Shown here one piece after another: positions 17,471 through 27,464 of a stretch of DNA of 64,000 bases. The translations under genes were made by a program, and so were the position numbers. The stretch lies in assembly GCF_003025615.1 (NCBI RefSeq), contig NZ_PYMJ01000005.1, positions 62,001-126,000 of the forward strand, written 5' to 3'. Under the pieces are notes generated by a model, which was not told the origin of the DNA, did not search any database, and saw nothing but the letters and a program-made list of their open reading frames with translations. The first letter of the stretch is position 1, and each line of letters opens with the position of its first letter. This DNA is from Photobacterium frigidiphilum (GTDB lineage Bacteria; Pseudomonadota; Gammaproteobacteria; Enterobacterales; Vibrionaceae).

Positions 17471-19900
17471 TTACGCTTTTTCATCGCGATTCATTACCGC
17501 TTGAATGGTTAATTTCACTTCAGGTGAAACCAATGCCGTTAATTGATCGGCAAGGTTTTCTACTTGGCGAGACACCGCATGACATTCATCATTGAGGTAA
17601 CCTTCTTTGCGTAGCGTTTTCACTAATATCGCGAAGACACCTTTGTCGAAAAATTCTGGTGCATTAATCCCGTGTAAGCGACTTAAACGTTGTGCCATCA
17701 TTTGGCTTTGCTGTTCTAAATCACTCTTCATCATTTGAGGATCTGCATGCAGTAGCGTTAAGGTGATGGTATAGCGTTGCAACGTTTCAGTGATCGTACG
17801 GGCTAACAACTGTAGCGGTCCAATACGGGCATTATTCATCGAGATAGTGTCACCATCACTTAATAGTAAACGCTGACGAACCAGCTCACTAATGATGGAG
17901 TCAATAACAGCATTCAGTTCATCTTTCTCAAAGCGTAAGAATAACTCAGCTTTTAAGAATGGATACAGTAACTGCACTTGTTCATAAAGCTTATCTTTGG
18001 ATAAGCTTTGATGCTGAACGATGATGTGTGCAATTAAAGACGGCAACGCAAACAAGTGAATAATGTTATTACGGTAGTAAGTCATCAAAATAGATTGTTG
18101 ACGATCAAGCGAAATAACCTCACCTAAACCATCACGCTCTACAATGAACTTGTCCATTTCTAGTGCGTGTTCGACCAAGGTTTTTGCATCTTCGTCTGGC
18201 ATCGTACATTGTGATGAATATGATGCGTTACGCAGAATTTGCAGGTAACTATCAATCTGCTGTTCAAGTTCTTCACGGCTAAGTGCACGCTGACGAGATG
18301 ATAATAATGCTAATGCACACAATGTGAGGGCATTGGTCGCAGCGGCATCATTAATGTGTGTCATCATTTTAACGGCAAGATCGTTCACCACGGGATTTAG
18401 CCAGCTTGGTTTTTGTGGTTCGATTGGGTCAATGTCATCATGCCATGTTGGCACGTTATCATTGAGGTATTGATTCAGCGGAATTGGCTCGCCGAAATTC
18501 ACATAACCTTGCCCAAAATTACGCAATTTACGTAATGTACGTAAAATTTGACCCAGATTTTCTTTTTCTTTGCGCTTACCTTGTAGCTCTTTTGCGTAAG
18601 TGGCCACTTCCATAACGTGTTCATAACCGATATAGACCGGTACCAATGTAACAGGGCGATTTAAGCCTCGTAACATCGCTTGAATTGTCATTGAAAGCAT
18701 ACCTGTTTTCGCAGGTAGTAAACGTCCGGTACGTGAACGACCACCTTCACTGAAGTATTCGACGGAATAGCCTTTCGCAAAAAGCTCTGCTAGGTATTCA
18801 CGAAAAACCGTTGAATATAGGCGGTTACCTTTAAAACTACGGCGTATGAAGAAGCCACCACCACGGCGGAAAATCGGTCCAGCAGGGAAGAAGTTCAGGT
18901 TAATACCCGCAGCAATGTGTGGTGGTACTAAGCCTTCTTTATACAAAACATAAGATAAAAGTAGATAATCCATGTGGCTACGGTGACACGGAACATACAC
19001 GATTTCGTGACCATCTTGTGCCAACTTGCGTACTCGCTGAGCGTTGTGAATATTCAGCCCTTGATAGAGTTTATTCCACAACCAACCGAGAAAACGTTCG
19101 GCGTTTTTAATCAGTGAATAAGAGAAGTTAGCCGCAATTTCTTCCATCATGTCGATGGCTTCTTTACGGACTTTTTCTACCGGCACATCACGGCTTTCAG
19201 CTTCTTCACGAACCACTTTTTCGATAGCTTTAGATGCCAGTAAGCGTTTGAATAAGGCTTGGCGATCGGGTAAGCGTGGGCCTGAAGCCGCAATTTGTTG
19301 GCGAGAGAAATGAATCTTTGCCACACGTGCTAATTTTTGCGCGATTGCGTCATCAGTGCCGTGATTATCTGCCATATAACGCAATGATACAGGCGTGCTT
19401 AAACGTACCAAACAATCACGTCCATGACCCAAAATAGCGGTAAATTTCTCAGGACCATTGAGTGGGCGCAGTACTGGCCCTCTGTGGCTTTCTTTACCTG
19501 GCTTTCGTCCCCATAAAATAGAGGCAGGAATGAGCTGAATATCGAGCTCAGAATCTTGCTTATGCTGCTCAAGTAAACTGGTGAATAACTGAAGTGATTC
19601 TTTCGGTAATTCTCGATCGGTACCAAAAATACTTGGACCGTTTGCTACGAAAACATACCGCGAGAATTTTTGACCACCAATTTCAAGTGGTGTCAGTGGG
19701 TCGGGTAGACCTAGTTCTTGGGTGCTGCTACGCAGTGTCATCAGATCCGTATTTGAACGGAAAGGTAAGATATAAACGATTGGTCGTTCGATATCTAACT
19801 CTAAATCTGTAACGGGATCGGATGGAATTGAATTGGTCTTAACCAACACGGAAAGCGGCAAATTCAATAATTTTTGATAGATTTTCTGCCAACTTGACAT
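17471..19900 (-). CDS. plsB: Glycerol-3-phosphate acyltransferase PlsB
   Basis: PlsB acylates glycerol-3-phosphate at position 1, the first step of phospholipid synthesis, at the inner membrane. The 809-residue length matches E. coli PlsB, as does the start [21 protein letters not shown]. The acyltransferase motifs are intact: [10 protein letters not shown] (HX4D block I), [23 protein letters not shown] and [14 protein letters not shown]. The frame extends upstream to a TTG at 19936, but the ATG at 19900 fits the family. It is divergent from lexA; dgkA, which sits between them in E. coli, is absent here. Confidence 0.95.
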   Translation of the reverse strand: MSSWQKIYQKLLNLPLSVLVKTNSIPSDPVTDLELDIERPIVYILPFRSNTDLMTLRSSTQELGLPDPLTPLEIGGQKFSRYVFVANGPSIFGTDRELPKESLQLFTSLLEQHKQDSELDIQLIPASILWGRKPGKESHRGPVLRPLNGPEKFTAILGHGRDCLVRLSTPVSLRYMADNHGTDDAIAQKLARVAKIHFSRQQIAASGPRLPDRQALFKRLLASKAIEKVVREEAESRDVPVEKVRKEAIDMMEEIAANFSYSLIKNAERFLGWLWNKLYQGLNIHNAQRVRKLAQDGHEIVYVPCHRSHMDYLLLSYVLYKEGLVPPHIAAGINLNFFPAGPIFRRGGGFFIRRSFKGNRLYSTVFREYLAELFAKGYSVEYFSEGGRSRTGRLLPAKTGMLSMTIQAMLRGLNRPVTLVPVYIGYEHVMEVATYAKELQGKRKEKENLGQILRTLRKLRNFGQGYVNFGEPIPLNQYLNDNVPTWHDDIDPIEPQKPSWLNPVVNDLAVKMMTHINDAAATNALTLCALALLSSRQRALSREELEQQIDSYLQILRNASYSSQCTMPDEDAKTLVEHALEMDKFIVERDGLGEVISLDRQQSILMTYYRNNIIHLFALPSLIAHIIVQHQSLSKDKLYEQVQLLYPFLKAELFLRFEKDELNAVIDSIISELVRQRLLLSDGDTISMNNARIGPLQLLARTITETLQRYTITLTLLHADPQMMKSDLEQQSQMMAQRLSRLHGINAPEFFDKGVFAILVKTLRKEGYLNDECHAVSRQVENLADQLTALVSPEVKLTIQAVMNRDEKA

Positions 19901-20173
19901 ATCTTTTACTAGCCTCGAATTCTTAATGCGTGGCAAGGATAGCAGAAAATGGCTGCTTTCATGCAGCGAAAATGCGAGATATTGATATCAAATTATGATT
20001 TTGAATAATCTTTTATTCTATTTATTATTTCATTGATAATCTTTGTTTGAGCATGGCTAATTTTAACGATCTAATCACAGTAATTAATTAAATATTTGCG
20101 TTAATTTGAACGCTTTTACTGTATTAAATCGTTGTGCTTTCTATACGGATTGGTCTTTTCGTGAACAATTAAC

Positions 20174-20207
20174 TTTTCAAGCCTGTAAACACTGGATATA
20201 CTCACAG
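20174..20207 (+). promoter_or_regulatory. lexA promoter with SOS box 1 over the -10
   Basis: TTTTCA (20174-20179) and TATACT (20197-20202) are 17 bases apart. The -10 lies inside CTGGATATACTCACAG (20192-20207), which fits CTG-N10-CAG with one departure from the full CTGT-N8-ACAG form. Confidence 0.7.
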
Positions 20208-20211
20208 TAGA

Positions 20212-20227
20212 CTGTATAAACAAACAG
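20212..20227. promoter_or_regulatory. SOS box 2 upstream of lexA
   Basis: CTGTATAAACAAACAG matches the LexA consensus CTGT-N8-ACAG exactly and ends eight bases before the start codon. Two tandem boxes fit LexA autoregulation as in E. coli. Confidence 0.85.
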
Positions 20228-20235
20228 GGTGAATC

Positions 20236-20853
20236 ATGAAGCCGTTAACGCCGCGCCAACAAGAAGTCTTTGATTTGATCAAAGCAAAAATCGAAGATAG
20301 TGGGATGCCGCCAACACGTGCTGAGATCGCTCGTGAATTGGGGTTCCGTTCAGCGAATGCTGCCGAAGAACATTTAAAAGCTTTGGCACGTAAAGAAGTA
20401 ATTGAAATTGTGCCGGGTGCATCACGAGGTATTCGTGTGTTACTCCATGATGAAGTTGAGGCAAAAGGCTTACCATTAATTGGTCGTGTTGCTGCTGGTG
20501 AACCTATTTTGGCTCAAGAGCATGTTGAAACGCATTATGAAGTTGATCCAACCTTATTTAAGCCGCGCGCTGATTTTTTATTGCGTGTAAATGGCATGAG
20601 TATGAAAGACATCGGTATTATGGATGGCGATTTACTTGCTGTGCATAAAACCCAAGATGTTCATAATGGGCAAGTGGTTGTTGCTCGTGTTGATGATGAT
20701 GTAACAGTAAAGCGTCTTGATAAACAAGGCTCGCAAGTTTTGTTGCATGCTGAAAATGAAGATTTTGCTCCGATTGTTGTTGATCTTACTCATCAGCAAT
20801 TGACGATTGAAGGCATTGCTGTTGGTGTTATTCGTACTGCTGACTGGATGTAA
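20236..20853 (+). CDS. lexA: SOS repressor LexA
   Basis: LexA represses the SOS regulon and cleaves itself when stimulated by RecA filaments. The 205 residues have the winged helix-turn-helix ([26 protein letters not shown]), the cleavage site Ala87-Gly88 in RVAAGEP, and the Ser122/Lys159 catalytic dyad in NGMSMKD and VTVKRL. It is slightly longer than the 202-residue E. coli protein. Two SOS boxes precede it. Confidence 0.97.
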   Translation: MKPLTPRQQEVFDLIKAKIEDSGMPPTRAEIARELGFRSANAAEEHLKALARKEVIEIVPGASRGIRVLLHDEVEAKGLPLIGRVAAGEPILAQEHVETHYEVDPTLFKPRADFLLRVNGMSMKDIGIMDGDLLAVHKTQDVHNGQVVVARVDDDVTVKRLDKQGSQVLLHAENEDFAPIVVDLTHQQLTIEGIAVGVIRTADWM

Positions 20854-20917
20854 TCGATCCTTGTAAATGTTAATTAATCATTATGTTTTGCATTAGTATC
20901 GAGAATACTTTGCAAAA

Positions 20918-20936
20918 CTTAATGATAGTCATTATC
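20918..20936. promoter_or_regulatory. Fur box candidate
   Basis: The 19 bases CTTAATGATAGTCATTATC match the Fur consensus GATAATGATAATCATTATC at 16 positions. It lies 28 bases before the methyltransferase start, so that gene is probably iron-repressed. Confidence 0.65.
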
Positions 20937-20964
20937 ATCTAATTCATATCACATGGAGATGATA

Positions 20965-21762
20965 ATGGTTAATTCCTCTCGATATCGCATACCTTCTGAA
21001 TTGCTGCAGCCGTTATGGCTTAGAAGCCGAGAAAGTTTGGCTGATGATGGACTTATTTATGATCCCATCGCCGCTGCTGCGTGTAGCCAGTGCCATCTTG
21101 TTCCTGATTGTCTGGCTGGCAATGTTTCTGAACGTCAATTACTGCATGCCACGCTTACCTTACAGTGTGATAAACAAGTCTTGAAATTTCTTCGCCGTCA
21201 TCCCAATGGTTTTATTATCAATGTTGGGGCGGGGCTTGATACCCGTTTTTATCGTTTAGATAACGGCCGTTGTCGTTGGTTTGAATTAGATACCGATGAG
21301 AATCTTTTATGGCGTGAGAGGCTTTTTCATCGCAGTGATCGGTATACCATGCAACGTGGCTCCGTTACCGATTTATCATGGCTAGCGTCACTACCGACTC
21401 AGAAAAATACCCCCGTTTTATTGTTGTGCGATCAAGCACTATTGAAATGTGAAAGCCAAGAGTTAGCCACTTTTATTCAGCGTATTGGCTGCCACTTTAG
21501 TCAAATTGAAGCCTGTTTAGTTCTGGCAGGTGATCGTTGTGATTCTGCATTAGCTAAAAAGATGGGGGCTGAACAATATAGTCACGGGTTTAAAGACCCA
21601 GCACAGCAAGTATTGAATTGGTTGCCATGGGCTGAATTAATCAGTCGCTATAGTCCGCTAGATCATGATTGTCCGCGTTGGCGATCTTGGCAGCGTTGGA
21701 TCGCAAGAATGCCAAGTTTGAAATACCGAGTTACCCCAGTATTGGTGCACATTCGCTTCTAG
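20965..21762 (+). CDS. Leucine carboxyl methyltransferase-family SAM-dependent methyltransferase
   Basis: A 265-residue protein of the LCM family, which groups protein carboxyl methyltransferases with many small-molecule O-methyltransferases. The SAM-binding segment is INVGAGLDTRFYRLD with the following WFELDTD, typical of the family. Nothing in the sequence gives the substrate. ATG at 20965 is preferred because GGAG lies six bases upstream; ATG codons at 20953 and 20959 are alternatives. A Fur-type box just before the gene suggests expression under iron limitation, perhaps in a siderophore-linked or stress role, but no siderophore genes are nearby. Confidence 0.75.
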   Translation: MVNSSRYRIPSELLQPLWLRSRESLADDGLIYDPIAAAACSQCHLVPDCLAGNVSERQLLHATLTLQCDKQVLKFLRRHPNGFIINVGAGLDTRFYRLDNGRCRWFELDTDENLLWRERLFHRSDRYTMQRGSVTDLSWLASLPTQKNTPVLLLCDQALLKCESQELATFIQRIGCHFSQIEACLVLAGDRCDSALAKKMGAEQYSHGFKDPAQQVLNWLPWAELISRYSPLDHDCPRWRSWQRWIARMPSLKYRVTPVLVHIRF

Positions 21763-22013
21763 ATCGTGACTTTTAGCGTCATATTTCCTTTTGTTACTGA
21801 TTTAGTATCTATTTTTTCTACGTTCATGCCGGATTAATTTTTTATTAGTAATTCTTTGCTCATTTCTTCTGTTTTGTCCTAAGTTAAATGTAAACAAAGT
21901 GTTAATCATCGTTTGAGTGTTACGCGTGAACGGGCTGATTTTCGCTATAAGTTAGTGTTTTCATTGAACAGTTCTTGATGAATGTCAGGATGACAAAAGG
22001 AGAGGTCAGGGAG

Positions 22014-23162
22014 ATGATTCGTCGACTGATCAGCGTATTATTGTTAAGTATTTTGGCATTGCCTGTGGCTGCCGAAACGAAAAGTATGCCGTTAAACATG
22101 ACCCAAGGGGTTACCCGGGTTAGCCAACAAGTCTATGACCTACACATGACCATTTTTTATATTTGTGTGGTCATTGGTATTATTGTTTTTGGCATCATGT
22201 TTTGGGCCATTATCCATCATCGGAAATCGCGTGGTGCGGTCGCTGCCTCGTTTCATGAAAGCACCAAAGTCGAAATACTCTGGACCATCATTCCTTTCGT
22301 TATCCTTATTGCCATGGCCATTCCTGCTACAACAACCCTGTTAGCAATGGAAGACACGTCAGAATCGGATATCACCATTCAAGTAACAGGCTCTCAATGG
22401 AAGTGGCATTACAACTACTTCAACGAAGATGTCGATTTTTACTCACTATTGGCAACCTCTTCTGCGCAAATTAAGAACGAACGAGATAAACGTGAAAACT
22501 ACTTACTTGAAGTTGATCGCCCTCTAGTTGTGCCTATTGGCAAAAAAATCCGGTTTCTTATTACCTCTCAAGATGTAATTCATTCTTGGTGGGTACCTGC
22601 GTTTGCGGTTAAAAAAGATGCTAACCCTGGTTTCATTAATGAGGCCTGGACACGTATCGATAAGCCCGGTATTTACCGTGGGCAGTGTGCCGAGCTGTGT
22701 GGGAAAGACCACGGCTTTATGCCCATAGTGGTGATTGCCAAATCTCAGAGTGATTATGATTCTTGGCTAAAAACAACCAAAGCCACTCAGCAAGCAGCGT
22801 ATGAAGAAGAGCAACGTTTATTGTCAATGCAAATGCCGATGGAAGAGCTCATGGCGTTGGGTGAAAAAACCTATCTCGCGCGCTGCTCTATGTGTCATCA
22901 ACCAACGGGTGCTGGTATTCCAGGGGCATTCCCAGCGTTAGCTGGGCAAGGTATTTCGATTGATCCGGCTAAGAAATTAGAGCATATCAGTATCGTTGTT
23001 CATGGCAAAAAAGGGACAGCAATGCAGGCATTCGGGCCTCAGTTAAGCCTGAAAGAATTAGCCGCTGTTATTACCTATGAGCGAAATGCGTGGGGTAACG
23101 ATACGGGTGAAACCATACAAGCTGCAGAAGTGCAGGCTGTGCTCAACGGCAAAGAGCTTTAA
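22014..23162 (+). CDS. coxB: Cytochrome c oxidase subunit II with fused cytochrome c (CoxB)
   Basis: Subunit II accepts electrons from cytochrome c. The 382-residue form has a signal peptide (MIRRLISVLLLSILALPVAA), two membrane spans, then a cupredoxin domain with the CuA ligands HSWW and CAELCGKDHGFM. A C-terminal cytochrome c domain follows, with the heme-binding CSMCH and a later Met, making this a caa3-type subunit. ATG at 22014 is chosen for the signal peptide; its ribosome site AGGAG is 11 bases upstream, and an upstream ATG at 21990 is possible. It opens the cox operon. The 250 bases before it have ArcA-like GTTAAT elements, only weakly supported. Confidence 0.92.
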   Translation: MIRRLISVLLLSILALPVAAETKSMPLNMTQGVTRVSQQVYDLHMTIFYICVVIGIIVFGIMFWAIIHHRKSRGAVAASFHESTKVEILWTIIPFVILIAMAIPATTTLLAMEDTSESDITIQVTGSQWKWHYNYFNEDVDFYSLLATSSAQIKNERDKRENYLLEVDRPLVVPIGKKIRFLITSQDVIHSWWVPAFAVKKDANPGFINEAWTRIDKPGIYRGQCAELCGKDHGFMPIVVIAKSQSDYDSWLKTTKATQQAAYEEEQRLLSMQMPMEELMALGEKTYLARCSMCHQPTGAGIPGAFPALAGQGISIDPAKKLEHISIVVHGKKGTAMQAFGPQLSLKELAAVITYERNAWGNDTGETIQAAEVQAVLNGKEL

Positions 23163-23176
23163 GGGAGCAACAGACA

Positions 23177-24841
23177 ATGACGGATATGTTACGAGAAGAA
23201 GTTAAAACTGACGTTGAAGACAGCAACTCAAACAGCAGTATCTTAGAAGACGGCTCGTTAAAGAACGGTTTTTCAGATGATCAACATTCACAACACCATC
23301 ATCAACCTACCGGTTTTAAACGCTGGCTGTTTACGACCAATCATAAAGATATTGGTTCGTTATATTTAATCTTCAGTTTTGCCATGTTTTTAACTGGCGG
23401 AGCGATGGCAATGGTAATTCGAGCTGAACTATTTCAGCCCGGATTACAATTAGTTGAACCCAACTTCTTTAATCAAATGACCACTGTCCATGGCTTGATC
23501 ATGGTCTTTGGTGCTGTAATGCCGGCTTTTACTGGGCTGGCTAACTGGATGATTCCAATGATGATTGGTGCGCCAGATATGGCGTTACCAAGAATGAATA
23601 ACTGGAGCTTCTGGATTCTACCGTTTGCATTTACGTTGTTGCTATCATCGCTGTTTATGGAAGGGGGCGGTCCTAATTTTGGTTGGACGTTCTACGCACC
23701 ACTGTCGACCATGTATAGTCCTGCTAGTACGGGGTTATTTGTTTTTTCTATTCATATCATGGGGATAAGTTCAATTATGGGGGCGATCAATGTGATTGTG
23801 ACCATTATTAACTTACGAGCTCCGGGTATGACTTACATGAAAATGCCTTTGTTCGTATGGACGTGGCTGATCACTGCTTTCTTATTAATTGCCGTTATGC
23901 CCGTATTGGCGGGTGCCGTAACCATGATACTGACTGATAAATATTTCGGGACGAGTTTCTTTAATGCGGCGGGTGGCGGCGATCCGGTGATGTTCCAGCA
24001 TATCTTCTGGTTCTTTGGTCATCCCGAAGTCTACATCATGATTTTGCCGAGTTTCGGTATTATTTCGGCCATTATTCCTGCCTTTTCGCGTAAAAAACTC
24101 TTTGGCTATAGCTCAATGGTGTATGCAACCGCGTCGATTGCCGGGTTAAGTTTTCTGGTGTGGGCACACCACATGTTTACTACAGGTATGCCCGTGGCGG
24201 CTGAACTGTTCTTTATGTATTGCACCATGTTGATCTCGGTGCCTACTGGGGTGAAAGTCTTTAATTGGGTGGCGACAATGTGGCGAGGCTCGTTGACCTT
24301 TGAAGTGCCGATGTTATTTGCTATCGCCTTTATTGTCTTGTTCACCATAGGCGGATTCTCTGGGCTGATGCTGGCCATTACCCCTGCTGACTTTCAATAT
24401 CACGATACTTACTTTGTGGTTGCTCATTTCCATTACGTTCTGGTGTCGGGTGCCATCTTCTCCATCATGGCTGCGGCGTATTATTGGATGCCTAAATGGA
24501 CGGGATATATGTTCGATGAACGGCTGGCTAAATGGCACTTTTGGTGCTCTGTCGTATCGGTGAACATTCTATTCTTCCCTATGCATTTTCTTGGGCTTGC
24601 GGGTATGCCACGTCGAATCCCTGATTATGCCCTGCAATTCGCCGATGTGAATGCGGTAGTCAGTATTGGCGGTTTTATGTTTGGTTTATCTCAACTGATT
24701 TTCTTGGCGGTCGTGATTAAGTGTATTCGTGGTGGTGAGCCAGCAGCAGCAAAACCATGGGAAGGGGCTGAAGGGTTGGAGTGGACGGTCGCTTCACCTG
24801 CACCTCATCATACATTTTCAACACCACCCAAAATTGATTAG
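23177..24841 (+). CDS. coxA: Cytochrome c oxidase subunit I (CoxA)
   Basis: Subunit I holds heme a and the heme a3-CuB oxygen-reduction site in the inner membrane. The 554 residues begin with a polar, His-rich tail of about 45 residues, then twelve spans. CuB and heme ligands are visible in WFFGHPEVYIMILP (with the Tyr cross-linked to His in the family), the HH pair of WAHHMFTTGM, and HFHYVLVSG. The HPEVY motif places it in the type A heme-copper group. A strong AAGGGAG site precedes the ATG, 14 bases after coxB. Confidence 0.95.
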   Translation: MTDMLREEVKTDVEDSNSNSSILEDGSLKNGFSDDQHSQHHHQPTGFKRWLFTTNHKDIGSLYLIFSFAMFLTGGAMAMVIRAELFQPGLQLVEPNFFNQMTTVHGLIMVFGAVMPAFTGLANWMIPMMIGAPDMALPRMNNWSFWILPFAFTLLLSSLFMEGGGPNFGWTFYAPLSTMYSPASTGLFVFSIHIMGISSIMGAINVIVTIINLRAPGMTYMKMPLFVWTWLITAFLLIAVMPVLAGAVTMILTDKYFGTSFFNAAGGGDPVMFQHIFWFFGHPEVYIMILPSFGIISAIIPAFSRKKLFGYSSMVYATASIAGLSFLVWAHHMFTTGMPVAAELFFMYCTMLISVPTGVKVFNWVATMWRGSLTFEVPMLFAIAFIVLFTIGGFSGLMLAITPADFQYHDTYFVVAHFHYVLVSGAIFSIMAAAYYWMPKWTGYMFDERLAKWHFWCSVVSVNILFFPMHFLGLAGMPRRIPDYALQFADVNAVVSIGGFMFGLSQLIFLAVVIKCIRGGEPAAAKPWEGAEGLEWTVASPAPHHTFSTPPKID

Positions 24842-24896
24842 CCCTATTATTCGCTTCATTGATTTAATCTGTTGGTGAACTTCGCAGGGATACGTT

Positions 24897-25487
24897 ATGA
24901 GTAGCTCAGAAAAGAAAGCAGAGCAGAAATCCAGTACAGAGCTAGATGTAAAACAGCAGCGTAAAAAGCGGTCTTTTTGGTCTTTAATATTGATGTCTGT
25001 CGCCATGTTTGGCTTCGCTTTTGCTTTAGTGCCGCTCTATGACGTGTTTTGTGATCTCACGGGAATTAACGGTAAAACGGCAAATACGCCAACGGAACAG
25101 AGCCAGCGTATTGTCAGTGAACGTGAGGTGACGGTGGAGTTTGTGGCTTATATCAGTCCGGGGATGCAGTGGACATTTGAACCGCAAATTACCCGTATTG
25201 TGGTGAATCCGGGTGAAACGAAAACCATAAAATATGCTGCTCGTAACCTGACCGCGACCGCATCAATAGGGCAGGCTGTGCCGTCGGTTTCTCCAGGTTT
25301 AGCTGCTCGTTATTTTAATAAGATCGAATGCTTTTGCTTTAACCATCAGCCTTTAGAGGCAGGGGAATCGGCAGAGTTGCCCTTAGTGTTCTATATCGAT
25401 CCTGACCTACCAGAAGATATAAACACATTAACTTTGGCTTATACCTTATATAACGCACAGCCTGCGGGCACAGCGCTAACGCAATGA
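24897..25487 (+). CDS. ctaG: Cytochrome c oxidase assembly protein CtaG/Cox11
   Basis: Cox11 proteins deliver copper to the CuB site of subunit I. The 196-residue protein has one N-terminal membrane anchor (SLILMSVAMFGFAFALVPLYDVFCDLTG) and an exported domain with the copper-binding motif ECFCFNHQ. The family stretch VPSVSPGLAARYFNKIECFC is intact. It lies between subunits I and III, the usual position in proteobacterial cox operons. Confidence 0.93.
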   Translation: MSSSEKKAEQKSSTELDVKQQRKKRSFWSLILMSVAMFGFAFALVPLYDVFCDLTGINGKTANTPTEQSQRIVSEREVTVEFVAYISPGMQWTFEPQITRIVVNPGETKTIKYAARNLTATASIGQAVPSVSPGLAARYFNKIECFCFNHQPLEAGESAELPLVFYIDPDLPEDINTLTLAYTLYNAQPAGTALTQ

Positions 25488-25506
25488 AAAAAAAGAGGTT
25501 GTAAAG

Positions 25507-26424
25507 ATGTCTAATCCTTACAGTGAACATGAATCGTCTCTTCCTGAGCAATCAGCGAATAAACCCCATGAACATTATTATGTACCTGATGCCAGCATAT
25601 GGCCGATTGTCGGGGCTATTGCTTTATTTCTGATCGCGTTAGGGGCTGGTGCAACGGTCGGTGATTTGTTCAATGGACAAGGACCGTGGATTTTACTGAC
25701 CGGTGTTGGTTTAATTCTTTTTATGCTGACGGGTTGGTTTCGAGATGTGATTCAAGAATCGATGGGGGGCTTGTATAGTTCACAGATGGATCGTTCATTT
25801 CGCCAAGGTATGAGTTGGTTTATTTTCTCTGAAGTGATGTTTTTCTTTGCCTTTTTTGGCGTGCTATTTTATGCCCGCATGATTTCAGTGCCTTGGTTGG
25901 GTGGGGCTGGGAATAATGAAATGACGAATTTAGTGCTGTGGCCAGAATTTGTCGCACACTGGCCATTGATTAAAACCCCCGACGGCAGCGAAACTCAAGC
26001 TATGGGGCCTATCGGTTTGCCTTTATACAACACCATGATTTTATTAGTTTCATCTGTCACGGTGCATATTGCGCATACGGCCTTAGAGACAAACAACCGT
26101 AAACGGCTGACCTTATTCTTGTTGTTAACCGTTCTGCTTGGCAGTTTGTTTGTTTACTTGCAAGGCGTGGAATATATCCATGCTTATCAAGAAATGGACT
26201 TAACACTCGATTCTGGGGTGTATGGCAATACATTTTTCTTGCTCACTGGTTTTCACGGGCTGCATGTCACCTTAGGTACGATCATGCTATTCGTGGTGTG
26301 GTGCCGTATTTTAAAAGGACACTTTACGCCGCATCAGCATTTTGCTTTTCAAGCAGGCGCTTGGTATTGGCACTTTGTCGATGTGGTTTGGCTGTGCTTA
26401 TTTATTTTCGTCTATATTTTATAG
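25507..26424 (+). CDS. coxC: Cytochrome c oxidase subunit III (CoxC)
   Basis: Subunit III stabilises the oxidase core and its proton uptake path. The 305 residues carry seven predicted spans, SWFIFSEVMFFFAFFGVLFYAR, FLLTGFHGLHVTLGTIML and the C-terminal GAWYWHFVDVVWLCLFIFVYIL, all hallmarks of the family. It starts 20 bases after ctaG behind AAAGAGGTTGT. The gene after it on the plus strand is SURF1, with a small minus-strand gene between them. Confidence 0.94.
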   Translation: MSNPYSEHESSLPEQSANKPHEHYYVPDASIWPIVGAIALFLIALGAGATVGDLFNGQGPWILLTGVGLILFMLTGWFRDVIQESMGGLYSSQMDRSFRQGMSWFIFSEVMFFFAFFGVLFYARMISVPWLGGAGNNEMTNLVLWPEFVAHWPLIKTPDGSETQAMGPIGLPLYNTMILLVSSVTVHIAHTALETNNRKRLTLFLLLTVLLGSLFVYLQGVEYIHAYQEMDLTLDSGVYGNTFFLLTGFHGLHVTLGTIMLFVVWCRILKGHFTPHQHFAFQAGAWYWHFVDVVWLCLFIFVYIL

Positions 26425-26490
26425 CAAGTGTTGCAGCTAAGATTTACTTGTTGGCAATTAAATTCGGCTCATTAATTATCGGCTCATTAA

Positions 26491-26712
26491 TTAATAGGGG
26501 CGAGGGTTCGGTTCAATAATCCCCGTGGTTATTGCCAGTAATAATAGGGCAAAGATAAAAACGGACAGAAGAAGACGACGGCCAAGGAAGTGCGACATCG
26601 GTTTATTGGATGATAATGGCTCAGCCTTGCTCTTAAGCATCATTGGCAATGCTCGAAATAGGTTCAGCACAATAAATATTAATAGGCAGACGATGGTGGC
26701 TTTAATGAGCAT
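26491..26712 (-). CDS. DUF2909-type small twin-span membrane protein
   Basis: A 73-residue protein with two hydrophobic spans (ATIVCLLIFIVLNLFRALPMML and LLLSVFIFALLLLAITTGII) separated by a polar loop of about 20 residues. This layout fits the DUF2909 family, which is found in cox clusters of other proteobacteria. It lies on the strand opposite to the surrounding oxidase genes and has its own GGAG site five bases before the ATG. Being antisense to the operon mRNA, its expression could interfere with read-through into the SURF1 gene. Its function is unknown. Confidence 0.7.
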   Translation of the reverse strand: MLIKATIVCLLIFIVLNLFRALPMMLKSKAEPLSSNKPMSHFLGRRLLLSVFIFALLLLAITTGIIEPNPRPY

Positions 26713-26738
26713 GGCGTCTCCAAGGGTGAAAGGTAAGT

Positions 26739-27431
26739 ATGCGAAGGATTGGTTTCATACTTTTTACTTTGGCGGTAATGACGACATTGGTCAAGTTGGG
26801 TCTGTGGCAAATGTCGCGTGCGCAAGAAAAAGAAGCATTGAATATTGCCTTAGAACGTCGCAGCGAACAGGTTTACTACAGCCTTGCCAGCTTACCTGCT
26901 GACCCCCGTTGGTATGGGTTAACCCTTCATGGCAAGTTTGAACATAGCAAAGCCGTGTTACTTGATAATCAACTGTATCGAGGTCGCCCTGGTTATCACT
27001 TGCTCTATCCTTTTGCGGTGGATGATGGGTGGTTTTTAGTGAACCTCGGTTGGATTGCAGCTCCGCAATATCGTGAGCAATTACCAGTACTGCCTGAGCA
27101 CCATGGCGAGCTTAAAATTACAGGCATTATTGCAAAGCCGTCACAACTTATTGAGCTGTCAGCTGAGTCACTGGATTTTGATTGGCCGTTAAGGGTTCAA
27201 AATCTACATATGGATGAATTATCAACGGTTATGAATCTGCCCCTCCAGCCGTGGATATTACAAATTGAGCCTGACAGCCCTGTCGCTTTACAGCAAACAT
27301 GGACCCCCGTGGTAATGGGGCCACAAAAACATTACGCCTATGCATTGCAATGGTTTTTGTTAGCTATCGCTGTGTCAGGTTTAGCGTTCTGGTGGTTAAA
27401 ACTACCAAGCACGGGTCACCGTCAGGAATGA
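26739..27431 (+). CDS. SURF1-family oxidase assembly protein
   Basis: SURF1/Shy1 proteins assist heme a insertion into subunit I. The 230-residue protein has the expected two spans, one at each end (IGFILFTLAVMTTLVKLGLWQ and YALQWFLLAIAVSGLAFWWL). The conserved GLWQ, GRPGYHLLYPF, LVNLGWI and the GPQKHYAYALQWF box are present. An AAAGG site precedes the ATG. The gene follows the antisense small protein and continues the cox operon. Confidence 0.88.
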   Translation: MRRIGFILFTLAVMTTLVKLGLWQMSRAQEKEALNIALERRSEQVYYSLASLPADPRWYGLTLHGKFEHSKAVLLDNQLYRGRPGYHLLYPFAVDDGWFLVNLGWIAAPQYREQLPVLPEHHGELKITGIIAKPSQLIELSAESLDFDWPLRVQNLHMDELSTVMNLPLQPWILQIEPDSPVALQQTWTPVVMGPQKHYAYALQWFLLAIAVSGLAFWWLKLPSTGHRQE

Positions 27432-27464
27432 TATTTTCGAGATACCGCTATAAAGGGATGTTAA

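Larger units (their letters stand above)
19901..20235. other. Divergent plsB-lexA promoter region
   Basis: A 335-base AT-rich gap without a gene. The lexA promoter and two SOS boxes occupy its last 60 bases; the plsB side shows no site I can name. Confidence 0.6.

Noticed and set aside
17319..17504. 61-residue plus-strand frame after ubiA
   Set aside because: Overlaps the plsB terminator and the end of plsB; no ribosome site.
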